NCBI RefSeq assembly: GCF_023016005.1
Contig: NZ_JALKAZ010000001.1
Span: forward strand, 620,001-684,000
DNA: 64,000 nucleotides
Source: Erythrobacter sp. F6033
GTDB lineage: Bacteria > Pseudomonadota > Alphaproteobacteria > Sphingomonadales > Sphingomonadaceae
Direction of reading: 5' to 3'
Positions 9,121 through 17,547 of this stretch are shown here, piece by piece (the first letter of the stretch is position 1; every line of letters starts with the position of its first letter). The position numbers were made by a program, and so were the translations under genes. The notes beneath the pieces are model-generated. The model ran no database searches, was not told the DNA's origin, and worked only from the letters and a program-made list of their open reading frames with translations.

Positions 9121-9965
9121 CAGCTCGCGTGCTCCAATTGAAAACGACATTCAGCCGTCATGCTCTGTCCCGGCTCAAGAACCGTCAATCCTGTGATGTC
9201 ATCATCAAACGCGCTGTTCACGGCATCGGGGATGTGGCTGACGGGCTCGACACAGAAATAGTCCTCACCCGGCGGCGTATAGACATGGGTGAAGGGGAGG
9301 TTAGTCGATGAATGGATCGTCAGATGGTAGGTTGGCCAATCGATGCGAACAGGATTTGCGCAGCCTACAAAACAATCATCGAAACCGGAATTCGCAAACC
9401 AGCGCGGCTCCTTTCTCAAATCGTAGTGCTCCTCGGGAAGTCTGTCAGGCCCGGTTCGCCAATATCCAGTCGCCTCCGTCTTCAAAGTGGCTCCCTCGTT
9501 CGGGAAATAGGGATGTATGCCAATTCCCACGGGCATCGGAGCTTCATCGTGGTTGGTCACAGAAATCGTCTGGGAAAAGCCATCGGCATGCACTTGAAAG
9601 CGTTGCTCGGCTTCAAAGACCCACGGCCACAGCACGCCGTCGCCTTTCAGTGTCAGAACCGCGCTATCACTCGACGATAGCTTCGTGGCCCAAGGACTGA
9701 TCCATCCCATCCCGTGCAGGGCATGTTCGTGTTCGCCGAATTTTGAGGCGGCGGGAAGGGTGCGCAATTGCCCTTCTTTCTCGATATATCCATTCGCAAT
9801 CCGGTTGCAGAACGGGACAAGCGGAAAGCTTCCCAATTCGAGCGGGCTGTCACTATCGCCAGAGGATCGGAAGATGTCGATTCCGCGCCACTTGAATGCG
9901 GCAACCCCTCCGCCTCGCCAGGGATCGATGGCCAATTCAGTTTGATCGGACAACAGTTTCAGCAT
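9120..9965 (-). CDS. Aldose 1-epimerase family protein
   Basis: 281 residues resembling galactose mutarotase/aldose 1-epimerase: early DPWRGGGVAAFKWRGIDIF, then PLVPFCNRIANGYI, the catalytic-His region HALHGMGWISPW and GIGIHPYFP, and the late catalytic Glu region near DDITGLTVLEPGQSM. These enzymes interconvert alpha and beta anomers and would supply the alpha-xylopyranose used by xylose isomerase. It is the first gene of the xylose operon, directly downstream of two palindromic LacI-type operators. The ATG at 9965 has only a weak ribosome site. Confidence 0.9.
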   Translation of the reverse strand: MLKLLSDQTELAIDPWRGGGVAAFKWRGIDIFRSSGDSDSPLELGSFPLVPFCNRIANGYIEKEGQLRTLPAASKFGEHEHALHGMGWISPWATKLSSSDSAVLTLKGDGVLWPWVFEAEQRFQVHADGFSQTISVTNHDEAPMPVGIGIHPYFPNEGATLKTEATGYWRTGPDRLPEEHYDLRKEPRWFANSGFDDCFVGCANPVRIDWPTYHLTIHSSTNLPFTHVYTPPGEDYFCVEPVSHIPDAVNSAFDDDITGLTVLEPGQSMTAECRFQLEHAS

Positions 9966-10114
9966 CGGGTCAGACCGACAATGATCACACCGCTGTCAAA
10001 ACCGAACAGAAATCGGCGAAGCGTCACAACGGGCACAACCAAGCTGACAAAGCGCTTGTTTCGCGGATTTTCGCTCGCCACCCGAATCTCCTCTTCATAG
10101 CAGTTCAAACGGAT

Positions 10115-10148
10115 GTTAGCGCTAACGAAAAGAAAATCTAGCGCTAAC
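10115..10148. promoter_or_regulatory. Tandem XylR-type operators of the xylose operon
   Basis: Two near-identical palindromes lie between the epimerase start and the LacI stop codon: the perfect 12-mer GTTAGCGCTAAC at 10115-10126 and CTAGCGCTAAC at 10138-10148, centred 22 bases apart. The core TAGCGCTA matches what I know of the LacI-type XylR box in Xanthomonas (TGGTAGCGCTAACA). The second site touches the last codon of the repressor gene. They probably mediate repression of the epimerase-xylB-xylA operon in the absence of xylose. Confidence 0.72.
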
Positions 10149-11201
10149 TTACTCCTTGCTCGGGCCGCACGATCCTCTGACGATTAACTCGCAATCCAGC
10201 GGCGCTTCGGCGCTCTCGATTTCCTCCGCGTCAGCGGGCTCGTGGATTTGCTTTAGGACCAGTTCAAATGCTGCGGCTGCCATGGCGCTGACTGGCTGAT
10301 CGATCGTTGTCAGTTCCGGCCAAACCGATATGGCAGAAGGGCTGTTGTCGAAGCCGACTACGCTGAGATCGTCTGGCACGATCAGCCCTTTTCGGTGCGC
10401 CACACCGATGGTCGCCGCTGCCATATCATCGTTGCTGGCAAAGATAGCTGTCGGCGGTTTGTCCAGGCCGAGCAATTGCGCTGCGGCTTCTACGCCGGAT
10501 CTATAGGTGAACTGACCTGGGGCAATGTAATCGGGGTCTACCCTGAGCCCTGCGATCTCCATTTCTCTTCTAAAACCACGTTCGCGCAGCAGGCTTGATG
10601 CCTGATCCGGTTTGCCTTGAATGAAGCCGATGTTTTTGTGGTCCAGATCAATTAGGTGCCGCGTCATTCTCGCCGCTGCCTCTTCATCGTCGATCCGAAT
10701 ATCTCGAAAAGTCATAGCTTTGTTGCCATTCGCGACGGTCGCGACGGGAATCTGCAGTTCATTGAAGACAGAAAGGATTTCGTCCGATCCCGAAATGGGC
10801 GGGGGCAGGATCACGCCAGCGATGTTGGCTTTTGCCAGCCGCAAAGCAGAGCTTACATAAGAAGCTGGCCGATCTTCATCGCAGATGTCGACGATCAAGT
10901 GGTTGTCGGTGCGTTGTGCCGCGCCAAGCGCGCCGTGGAGGAACCGGCCAAGATAGCTGTCGGACGGGTTGGCATAGATGAGGCCAATGTGGACTTCCCC
11001 GCCTTTGGCGAGGCGACGCGCGGAGCGATTGGGCTGGTAATTGAGAGCTTCGACAGCCTTCAGGACTTTCTCGCGTGTTCCCGGGCGAACGCCGCTTTCG
11101 CGGTTCATAACGCGCGACACTGTCATCGCTGAAACGCCGGCCTGCCGCGCGACGTCATCGATCTTCACAGCTTGGGTTGTACGTCTTCTGGTTCGGGTCA
11201 T
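10149..11201 (-). CDS. LacI-family repressor, probable xylose regulator XylR
   Basis: 350 residues. The ATG at 11201 is chosen because it gives the standard short lead-in before the HTH and is preceded by AAAGAAG; the frame opens at 11243. The LacI HTH reads KIDDVARQAGVSAMTVSRVM, followed by the hinge helix with NYQPNRSARRLA. The periplasmic-binding-protein-like core has AIFASNDDMAAATIGVAHRK and SVVGFDNSPSAISVWPELTT. It is immediately upstream of and codirectional with the xylose operon. TAGCGCTA-type palindromes occur at both of its ends, which suggests autoregulation plus control of the operon. The xylose specificity comes from context and operator type, not from binding-pocket residues. 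Confidence 0.88.
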   Translation of the reverse strand: MTRTRRRTTQAVKIDDVARQAGVSAMTVSRVMNRESGVRPGTREKVLKAVEALNYQPNRSARRLAKGGEVHIGLIYANPSDSYLGRFLHGALGAAQRTDNHLIVDICDEDRPASYVSSALRLAKANIAGVILPPPISGSDEILSVFNELQIPVATVANGNKAMTFRDIRIDDEEAAARMTRHLIDLDHKNIGFIQGKPDQASSLLRERGFRREMEIAGLRVDPDYIAPGQFTYRSGVEAAAQLLGLDKPPTAIFASNDDMAAATIGVAHRKGLIVPDDLSVVGFDNSPSAISVWPELTTIDQPVSAMAAAAFELVLKQIHEPADAEEIESAEAPLDCELIVRGSCGPSKE

Positions 11202-11267
11202 CTTGCTTCTTTCGGCGAAACCGTAGCGGCGCCAGCTGGCCATTGCAACGGCATCGGGCGACGTAAA

Positions 11268-11301
11268 GATAGCGCTACCATTTTGCGAAATGGTAGCGTC
11301 G
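11268..11301. promoter_or_regulatory. XylR-like box and overlapping inverted repeat upstream of the repressor gene
   Basis: On the minus strand the sequence reads TGGTAGCGCTATC (11268-11280), matching the xylose-box core, with a second half box TGGTAGCG (11291-11298) on the plus strand. Between them the arms TACCATTT and AAATGGTA (11276-11283 and 11288-11295) form a perfect 8-bp inverted repeat around TGCG. The site is about 70 bases upstream of the repressor ATG, consistent with autoregulation. Confidence 0.6.
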
Positions 11302-11462
11302 AATTTGATTGCGGTTTCGACCTAGCAAATATGCCAATCGATTGCGGGCGGCTGGAGCAGGGAGAATGAGGAGGGGCGAGCCGACGTTTCACCCGATAGG
11401 CGCAATCCAGCTCGCAAGATGTCGCTGCTTCAAATAGCCGAAGGAGCCTTGCACATCGTTTC

Positions 11463-11476
11463 TGACAACGTTATCA
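11463..11476. promoter_or_regulatory. LacI-type operator TGACAACGTTATCA upstream of the gluconate operon
   Basis: This 14-mer, one base off a perfect palindrome, lies about 27 bases before the cupin ATG. The identical 14-mer recurs at 20014-20027, and close variants occur at 16434, 27886 and 33687. It is probably the binding site of the LacI protein encoded at 18914-19969. Confidence 0.65.
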
Positions 11477-11502
11477 GTATTTGATCAATCGGGGAGAATT
11501 CA

Positions 11503-11961
11503 ATGACAATCAGAGCCATTTTAGCGGCGTCTTTTGTGCTGGCACTTCCGGCATGTGCATCTGACGAAGTTGTTGCCGCTGAAGGTGCCGGTCAGGAAAC
11601 GCGGGTTTTGACAACTGAGACCGCGAAAGCCACGACCGAAGAGTGGGGCGTGTTTAAAGAGTATTTCGCAGGCGAAACCGCGGCGACGACTGATCTGCTT
11701 TCCGGCACCGCGACCATCAAAGCGGGCATGGAGATCCACCCGCCGCACCGTCATGCCGAAGAGGAATTTCTCATGGTGGTATCGGGTGAGGGCGAATGGA
11801 CCGTAGGTGAGGACACTTTCACCGCGCGCGAGGGTGACATGCTCTATGCCGCGGCGTGGGACACCCACGGGATCAAAAATACTGGCAATGAACCGCTGAC
11901 TTTCGTGTTTTGGAAATGGAATTCTCGCGGGCTACCAGTGCCGGTTGATCCTGAATTGTGA
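11503..11961 (+). CDS. Cupin-domain lipoprotein of the gluconate operon
   Basis: 152 residues with a strong ribosome site (GGGGAGAA). The N-terminus MTIRAILAASFVLALPACAS has a lipobox-like LPAC, predicting a lipid-anchored envelope protein. The cupin fold shows HPPHRHAEEEFLMVVSGEGE (motif 1, with metal-binding His-x-His and Glu) and REGDMLYAAAWDTHGIKN (motif 2 His). Its role is unknown. A periplasmic sugar- or lactone-modifying cupin is plausible because the gene overlaps a gluconate permease (GTGA) and shares an operator with the glucoside genes. A binding-only role is equally possible. Confidence 0.8.
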   Translation: MTIRAILAASFVLALPACASDEVVAAEGAGQETRVLTTETAKATTEEWGVFKEYFAGETAATTDLLSGTATIKAGMEIHPPHRHAEEEFLMVVSGEGEWTVGEDTFTAREGDMLYAAAWDTHGIKNTGNEPLTFVFWKWNSRGLPVPVDPEL

Positions 11962-13322
11962 GCGACCTCGCTCAGTTCATTTCTGACTGGCAACCCCTGC
12001 TTGCCACGCTCGTAGGTGTAGCAGGCCTATTGTTTCTGATCATCGTGCGACGCGTGAATGCGTTTGCAGCATTGCTCGTCGGCGCGCTGGCAACCGGATT
12101 GATGGCCGGCCTATCTCCGCCTTCCGTGATTGATGCCGTGACGAACGGGTTCGCAGGTGTCCTGGGCTTTATTGCGGTGATCGTCGGGTTAGGGGCCTTG
12201 CTCGGCGTATATCTCGAAGCGAGCGGAGGCGCATCGGCTCTAGCAAGATCAATCATAGGCAACCGTCCCGCAGGACCGGCCGGTATTGCCATGGGTTTTG
12301 TCGGATTGATCATTGCGATCCCGGTGTTTTTTGATGTGGGATTGATCCTGCTGTTTCCGCTGGTTCAGGCGCTCTCGAAACGCGCTGGCAAACCGGCGCT
12401 GTATTTTGGTTTGCCGCTCCTTGCCGGATTGGCCACGGCGCACGCTTTCATCCCGCCGACACCGGGTCCGGTTGCCGTGGCGGAGATATTGTCGGCGCAG
12501 CTGGGCCTCGTCATCATTTGCGGCTTGATCGCGGGAATACCGGCAATGCTGGTCGCTGGCCCATATTACGCGCGGCTCGCGGAAGGGCGCGGTTGGCTTG
12601 AAACGAACGCGGGCTCATCAGCTGCACTGGTAAGCGAAGACACGCCCCAGCCAGACGCGCTGCAAAGCCTTGCTCTGCGCGCGATGGCTGTTCTTGCATT
12701 GCCTCTGGCCCTGATCGTGCTCGCTGCCTTTGCGCCTATGCTCGGTTGGCAGAGCGAGATTGTTGCGTTCATCGGCCATCCCTTCGTTGCTTTGATGATT
12801 GGCTGCGCCCTTGCAGCCTGGATCTTGCGCGGCGACAGCGAAGAAGATCGCGAGAAGTTGAGAGACGGACTTACTCGGGCGTTCGAACCAACCGCGGTGA
12901 TCCTGCTGGTCACTGGCGCTGGCGGCGCATTCAAACAAGTGCTTGTCGATACAGGTGCAGGCAAACTGCTGGCTGAGAGCTTTCTGGGAGCTGGCATCAC
13001 CCCGATCATTGCAGGCTTCCTCCTCGCGGCAATTGTGCGGGTGGCGCAAGGATCAGCGACCGTCGCAATGCTCACCGCTGCGGGGCTCAGCGCTCCGATT
13101 GCCGCTGCGGCCGGACTGGAAGGATGGGATTTGGCGCGCATGGTGATCGCGATCGCAGCGGGCGCAAGCATTGTCAGCCATGTGAACGATTCCGGCTTTT
13201 GGCTGGTCTCTCGCTATTTCGGGCTGGATGCGAAACAGACTTTGCGGACCTGGACAGTCGCATCGACGCTTGTCGGCTGCGTTGGCTTTGCCGTTGTCTT
13301 GGCCTTGGGCCTAGTCCTTTAA
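11958..13322 (+). CDS. gntP: GntP-family gluconate permease
   Basis: A 454-residue inner-membrane protein with about 12 or more hydrophobic segments. Family-typical stretches are NAFAALLVGALATGLMAG near the N-terminus, VFFDVGLILLFPLVQALSKR, HAFIPPTPGPVAVAEIL (the characteristic HxFxPPxPGP loop), GAGGAFKQVLVDTGAG and HVNDSGFWLVSRYFGL. GntP proteins import gluconate with protons. The GTG start at 11958 overlaps the cupin stop (GTGA), coupling the two. The 3' end runs 12 bases into the convergent gluconokinase gene. With the gluconokinase and the gluconolactonase-like gene nearby it supports conversion of gluconate to 6-phosphogluconate. Confidence 0.95.
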   Translation: MSDLAQFISDWQPLLATLVGVAGLLFLIIVRRVNAFAALLVGALATGLMAGLSPPSVIDAVTNGFAGVLGFIAVIVGLGALLGVYLEASGGASALARSIIGNRPAGPAGIAMGFVGLIIAIPVFFDVGLILLFPLVQALSKRAGKPALYFGLPLLAGLATAHAFIPPTPGPVAVAEILSAQLGLVIICGLIAGIPAMLVAGPYYARLAEGRGWLETNAGSSAALVSEDTPQPDALQSLALRAMAVLALPLALIVLAAFAPMLGWQSEIVAFIGHPFVALMIGCALAAWILRGDSEEDREKLRDGLTRAFEPTAVILLVTGAGGAFKQVLVDTGAGKLLAESFLGAGITPIIAGFLLAAIVRVAQGSATVAMLTAAGLSAPIAAAAGLEGWDLARMVIAIAAGASIVSHVNDSGFWLVSRYFGLDAKQTLRTWTVASTLVGCVGFAVVLALGLVL

Positions 13323-13802
13323 CTGACTGATAATCGCGTCCGTAATCGTTTCGACATCTGCCATCGCATCAATGGTATGCGCACCTTCGGGCACGCTGAG
13401 CGCCTCGATCTGATTGTCTAGCAGGGAAACCGGCATGAAGTGATCGCGACTCTGCATCCGCCTCGCCAGTTCATCCCGAGAGACATTGAGATAGACAAAC
13501 CGGACATCGAATTCGAGCGCGCTTGAAAAGCATTCCTGCACATACGGTGTGAGCGCAGAGCAAGCGACAACCATCACGGGAGCATTTCCATAAGTCGCTG
13601 ACTTTAACAGCGCCGCGATCCAGTCGATCCGGTCAGTATCATCAAGCGGCACGCCCGATGCCAACTTTTCGAGGTTCTTCGCAGGGTGATAATCATCCCC
13701 TTCGAGCATTGGTACACTCAACGCATCAGACAACGCGCGCGCGACGGTCGATTTGCCGCACCCGCTCGGCCCCATAATCACGATCAGGCGCCGATTTGCC
13801 AT
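13311..13802 (-). CDS. gntK: Gluconokinase
   Basis: A 163-residue P-loop kinase. The ATG at 13802 is preferred because it starts MANRRLIVIMGPSGCGKSTV, placing the Walker A (GPSGCGKS) at the N-terminus as in GntK. Other family features are LEGDDYHPAKNLEKLASGVPLDDTDR, VVACSALTPYVQE (ACSAL) and VYLNVSRDELARRMQSRDHFMP. It phosphorylates gluconate to 6-phosphogluconate, feeding the Entner-Doudoroff or pentose phosphate route. It is convergent with gntP, overlapping it by 12 bases, and lies 7 bases downstream of the GH3 gene on the same strand, so it is probably co-transcribed with that gene. Confidence 0.95.
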   Translation of the reverse strand: MANRRLIVIMGPSGCGKSTVARALSDALSVPMLEGDDYHPAKNLEKLASGVPLDDTDRIDWIAALLKSATYGNAPVMVVACSALTPYVQECFSSALEFDVRFVYLNVSRDELARRMQSRDHFMPVSLLDNQIEALSVPEGAHTIDAMADVETITDAIISQLKD

Positions 13803-13809
13803 GATCCGA

Positions 13810-16362
13810 TCAGTCCCCGCAGTCGCGTGCCGCGTCGAGATCTGGGGCAAGCTTGATATCCGAAATTGCGATGCTGGCCCGGCTGTCCGACCGCATGATA
13901 AAGCCCGTTCCGACCGAGCTCATATCCGCGCCCATATCAGCGAAGCAGGCGAGAGAAAGGCGCACTTCCTCCCATTCGTCAGATGCGACCGTCAGAGGCA
14001 CGCCATCGTTACAATCCGACAGCGCCTCACAACCTACGCCTACACGCAGTTTTGCTGGGCTATCGCCAAGGTTGCGGACAAAGAAAGACATCTCCATCGC
14101 GCCGTTGCTTTGACGGGAGAAGTCCGCGCGATCGTGCGTGGCAAAACGCATGACAGGTCCGCCGGTGAGCCAGTCGATCCGAAGCGAATCTTCCTGTGCG
14201 AGCCTATCAAAACCGGAATATACGAGATCGCCGCCATCCCAAGTGGTCGAGTTCAACCGTGTTTGCGTTCCGCGGACATTGCCATAAAGCGACCAGCCGC
14301 CTTGGGGTTGTCCGCCTGAGAATAGCACATCACTCGATGCGCCTGCGCCATCGGCAAGTCCTGACTCTTCGGAAAGCGTAGCTATCTCCGCTGCGTCAGA
14401 AAGGCTGAGGCCAAAACCGTAAGCAAAGAGCGGATCATAATCCTCATCGCCGACATTCAATGTCGCTTGGGTTGGCAATTTGGGCCACGAGAAAGACAGC
14501 TTTCCAGTGAAGTCGAATGCAGGATCGCGTTGGAACAGCAAATCACTAACCCCGCCGCCTTCGCTGCCTGGGAGCCATGCGGCGACGAAAGCATCGGAGG
14601 CGTTCAGTTCTGGGTTCACCCAAAGCGGTCTGCCCGAAAGGAACACCGAAACAACGGGCATCCCTTTTTCGCGGTATCCCGAAAGCAAGCCTGTATCGAA
14701 GTCGCCGTCATCGAAATCGAGGTTGGGGCGGTCGCCCTGAAATTCGGCATAGGCATCCTCGCCATAGACCGCGATGACAACGTCAGCGTCATGATCGCCG
14801 GTGCCGTCTTCATCGAAAATCACCGTTCCGCCGGCCTCTGCGACAGCTTCCTGTATCCCGGCAAGGATCGATTGACCGCCGGGGAATTCATCGTTCGTGT
14901 GCGTTCCCCCCTGCCACGAGAGTGTCCAGCCGCCTGCTGCTTTGGCGATACTGTCGGCTCCGTCACCGACCACAAGCACACGCTTGCTCGCGTCAAGCGG
15001 GAGGGTGCCTTCGTTATTCTTAAGCAGCACCAAGGATTTACGCACCGCTTCACGGGCGATTGCGCGGTGTTCTGCGTTGGCGAGTGTGTCCGTGTTGCCA
15101 GCTCCCGCTCGGGTGCTCGGCGCGCCGCGCTCAAACAAATTGTATTGCAGCTTCACTCGAAGAATGCGGCGAACAGCATCGTCAAGCCGCTCCATCGAAA
15201 TGGTGCCGGCTTTCACATGCTTCAGAGTGCTTTCGTAAAGACCCTTCCAGCTGTCTGGTGCCATAAACATATCAATGCCCGCATTGAATGCCTGGGCACA
15301 ATCGGTGTTGCTGCAGCCGGGAATTTGGCCGTGGGCGTTCCAGTCGCTTACGACGAAGCCGTTGAAGTTCATCCGGTTTTTCAAGACATCGGTGATGATG
15401 CCTTTGTTGCCCGTCATCTTTACGCCTTGCCAGCTGGAGAAGGAGACCATGACGGTCTGCACCTGAGCCTCAAGCGCGGGCAGGTATCCGGTCGTGTGAA
15501 TATCGCGCAATTCCTCTTCGGAAATGCTCGCATCGCCTTGATCGCGGCCACCGTCGGTCGCGCCATCGCCTGTCCAGTGCTTGGCGGCCGAGATGATTTT
15601 GCCTGACGTCATGAAGTCATCTTCGCCAAAAGTGCCTTGGAGGCCTTTTACGATGCGATCGGCGTAGGATGCGACGATCTTTGGATCTTCTGAAAACCCT
15701 TCGTAACCACGGCCCCAACGGTCATCGCGCGGCACGGCGAGAGTTGGGGCAAAAGTCCAGTCATGCCCGGACACCACAAGCTCTTTTGCGGTGACTGACA
15801 TGATGCGCTCGATCAAATCGGGATCGCGCGCTGCTCCCAAACCTACGTTGTGCGGGAACACCGTCGCGCCAAGCAAGTTCGTGTGCCCGTGAACCGCATC
15901 AATGCCCCAGATGATCGGGATGGCGATTTCGACGCCTTCCTTGTCGGTAGAGGCTTCCCAATAGGCATCAGCCGTTTCCAGCCATGTAGCGGCGTCAGCA
16001 TAGGGCAATGGGCCGGGGGCGGAGTTGCCGCCACTCAGCACAGAACCGAGCCGGTAATTTTTGACGTCCTCTGGAGTGACCGTGCCGGAGTCTGCCTGAA
16101 TCGTCTGACCCACTTTTTGTTCGAGGGTCATCTTGGCCATGATCGCGTCGATGCGGACTTCGATAGCAGGGTCGAGAGCTACCGCCGCAACCTCCGGCCA
16201 GATTTCTGCCCGAACAGAACCCAGCTCTCTTTCCGCGGCGCTGGCAGTGCCGGTTTCGCCAGAAGCGGGCGCATCGACGCCTTTCGTCTTTGCGTGTCCG
16301 ACCGCGGTCAAACCGGCGGCGAGCGCGATAACAGACGCGAGTTTAAGCTGCTTGCGATTCAC
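13810..16362 (-). CDS. Glycoside hydrolase family 3 exo-beta-glucosidase, exported
   Basis: 850 residues from a GTG at 16362, chosen because it follows GGAGGGAACTA and starts a signal peptide (NRKQLKLASVIALAAGLTAV, cleavage near GHA). The GH3 N-terminal barrel has MTLEQKVGQTIQADSGTVTP, GIDAVHGHTNLLGATVFPHN and the nucleophile Asp in GFVVSDWNAHGQIPG. The second domain has SLVLLKNNEGTLPLD and WLPGSEGGGVSDLLF. A C-terminal region of about 180 residues after the GH3 core looks like the beta-sandwich extension of ExoP-type exo-1,3/1,4-beta-glucanases. It probably releases glucose from beta-gluco-oligosaccharides in the periplasm. It is divergent from the gluconolactonase-like gene across a LacI-type operator. 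Confidence 0.95.
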   Translation of the reverse strand: MNRKQLKLASVIALAAGLTAVGHAKTKGVDAPASGETGTASAAERELGSVRAEIWPEVAAVALDPAIEVRIDAIMAKMTLEQKVGQTIQADSGTVTPEDVKNYRLGSVLSGGNSAPGPLPYADAATWLETADAYWEASTDKEGVEIAIPIIWGIDAVHGHTNLLGATVFPHNVGLGAARDPDLIERIMSVTAKELVVSGHDWTFAPTLAVPRDDRWGRGYEGFSEDPKIVASYADRIVKGLQGTFGEDDFMTSGKIISAAKHWTGDGATDGGRDQGDASISEEELRDIHTTGYLPALEAQVQTVMVSFSSWQGVKMTGNKGIITDVLKNRMNFNGFVVSDWNAHGQIPGCSNTDCAQAFNAGIDMFMAPDSWKGLYESTLKHVKAGTISMERLDDAVRRILRVKLQYNLFERGAPSTRAGAGNTDTLANAEHRAIAREAVRKSLVLLKNNEGTLPLDASKRVLVVGDGADSIAKAAGGWTLSWQGGTHTNDEFPGGQSILAGIQEAVAEAGGTVIFDEDGTGDHDADVVIAVYGEDAYAEFQGDRPNLDFDDGDFDTGLLSGYREKGMPVVSVFLSGRPLWVNPELNASDAFVAAWLPGSEGGGVSDLLFQRDPAFDFTGKLSFSWPKLPTQATLNVGDEDYDPLFAYGFGLSLSDAAEIATLSEESGLADGAGASSDVLFSGGQPQGGWSLYGNVRGTQTRLNSTTWDGGDLVYSGFDRLAQEDSLRIDWLTGGPVMRFATHDRADFSRQSNGAMEMSFFVRNLGDSPAKLRVGVGCEALSDCNDGVPLTVASDEWEEVRLSLACFADMGADMSSVGTGFIMRSDSRASIAISDIKLAPDLDAARDCGD

Positions 16363-16433
16363 TAGTTCCCTCCGATAGCCAGCAGCCTTGCTCAGCGCCG
16401 ACGCGCGACTCAGATGGCACACCGGACAATTTT

Positions 16434-16447
16434 TGACAAGGTTGTCA
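16434..16447. promoter_or_regulatory. LacI-type operator TGACAAGGTTGTCA in the GH3/lactonase divergent promoter
   Basis: A palindrome apart from its two central bases, lying in the 122-bp gap between the divergent GH3 and SMP-30 genes. With the preceding T it gives TTGACA, which could be the -35 of the rightward promoter, so repressor binding would block polymerase. It closely matches the operators at 11463, 20014 and 33687. Confidence 0.68.
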
Positions 16448-16484
16448 ATTTCTGACTATCAAGGGCTTGGAGGGATCAGAGACT

Positions 16485-17534
16485 ATGGATTTATCGCGGC
16501 GAACATTGATGGCCGGATCGGCGGCACTTGCGGCCTGCGGATGCACTTCGGCCGGACGGATCGCAGCGCAACCCAGCTCTGATCTGACGCCTGAAATCGA
16601 GTTTGAAAGCTTTGATACGCGATTTGCAGAATGCATCGACATGGAACAATCTGGCAGACTGCTCTCAACCGGACACTGGTGGGCCGAAGGTCCGACTTGG
16701 GATCGAAAAAGACAACGCCTCTATTTCACAGACGTGCCGCGCAATCGGGCCTATTTCTGGTCTGCAAAAGAGGGTGATGGCATCTTTCTGTCCCCCTCTG
16801 GTGTTGATCCGAAACTCGCTGGCGGAATGCGTGAATCCGGCGCAAACGGCCTTTTGATTGGGCATTCAGGCGAATTGCTGATTTGCAACCACGGGTCGAG
16901 AGCGGTGGAGTCACGCGATTTTGAAACGGGTGATCGGACCGTTCTTGTCGATCGGTATCAAGGAAAAAAATTCAACAGCCCCAATGATTTGATAGAGGCA
17001 TCAGACGGTACGATCTACTTCACCGATCCGCCATACGGGCTTGAGGGGCTGAACGAATCTCCGCTCAAGGAAATGGACCGAAATGGCGTGTACCAGTTGC
17101 AACGTGATAGGGCTGTGACACGCATTATTGACGATATGACCTTCCCGAATGGCGTTGCCTTATCACCAGACGGGTCCGCTCTTTATGTCAGTCAATCAGA
17201 TCCCGACGCCCCGCTCATTCAGCGCTTCCTGTTAAGAGATGGTGCGATAGAGACAAGCGATGGGCCGGAAGTTTGGTTCGATGCGAAACCATATATGCAC
17301 GAGGCTGGTGGTCTTCCTGATGGCTTGGCCATTTCTGCGGAAGGGCTTGTTTTCCTTGGAGGACCTGGCGGAGTTCTGGTCATCACTGCTGAGGGCAAAT
17401 GCCTTGGGCGGATCGGAACAGGCCGCGCGACGGCCAATTGCGCGTTTGGTGAAGATGGCAGAACGCTGTTCATCACCGCAAAAGATCGGTTGGTTTCTGT
17501 GCGAACAAAGGTTGCCGGATTGGGTCACTTCTGA
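16485..17534 (+). CDS. SMP-30/gluconolactonase family protein, Tat-type signal
   Basis: 349 residues. The ATG at 16485 follows GGAGGGA and begins MDLSRRTLMAGSAALAACGC, a twin-arginine-like leader possibly with a lipobox, so the protein is exported. The beta-propeller SMP-30 signatures are WAEGPTWDRKRQRLYFTDVP, KFNSPNDLIEASDGTIYFTD (metal-binding Asn/Asp) and FPNGVALSPDGSALYVSQSD. Such enzymes hydrolyse sugar lactones, for example gluconolactone to gluconate. Next to gntP/gntK and the GH3/GH5 genes it would supply gluconate from oxidised glucose in the periplasm. It starts the plus-strand operon of lactonase, GPH transporter, LacI and GH5. Confidence 0.88.
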   Translation: MDLSRRTLMAGSAALAACGCTSAGRIAAQPSSDLTPEIEFESFDTRFAECIDMEQSGRLLSTGHWWAEGPTWDRKRQRLYFTDVPRNRAYFWSAKEGDGIFLSPSGVDPKLAGGMRESGANGLLIGHSGELLICNHGSRAVESRDFETGDRTVLVDRYQGKKFNSPNDLIEASDGTIYFTDPPYGLEGLNESPLKEMDRNGVYQLQRDRAVTRIIDDMTFPNGVALSPDGSALYVSQSDPDAPLIQRFLLRDGAIETSDGPEVWFDAKPYMHEAGGLPDGLAISAEGLVFLGGPGGVLVITAEGKCLGRIGTGRATANCAFGEDGRTLFITAKDRLVSVRTKVAGLGHF

Positions 17535-17547
17535 TCTGTAGGATTTA

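Larger units (their letters stand above)
11202..11502. other. Intergenic region between the LacI gene and the gluconate operon
   Basis: About 300 bases between two divergent genes, with no credible reading frame. It holds a XylR-like box (11268-11301) on the repressor side and a TGACAACGTTATCA operator (11463-11476) on the gluconate side, both listed separately. I see nothing else in it. Confidence 0.6.

Noticed and set aside
14775..14788. TGACAACGTCAGCG inside GH3, resembling one half of the operator
   Set aside because: Only one half-site matches and it is deep inside a coding region; likely chance.
16475..16487. Identical 13 bases ATCAGAGACTATG at the starts of the lactonase gene and the CHASE2 cyclase gene (57466-57478)
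   Set aside because: Both are ordinary ribosome-site spacers; a 13-base match in purine-rich start regions can be chance and nothing else links the genes.
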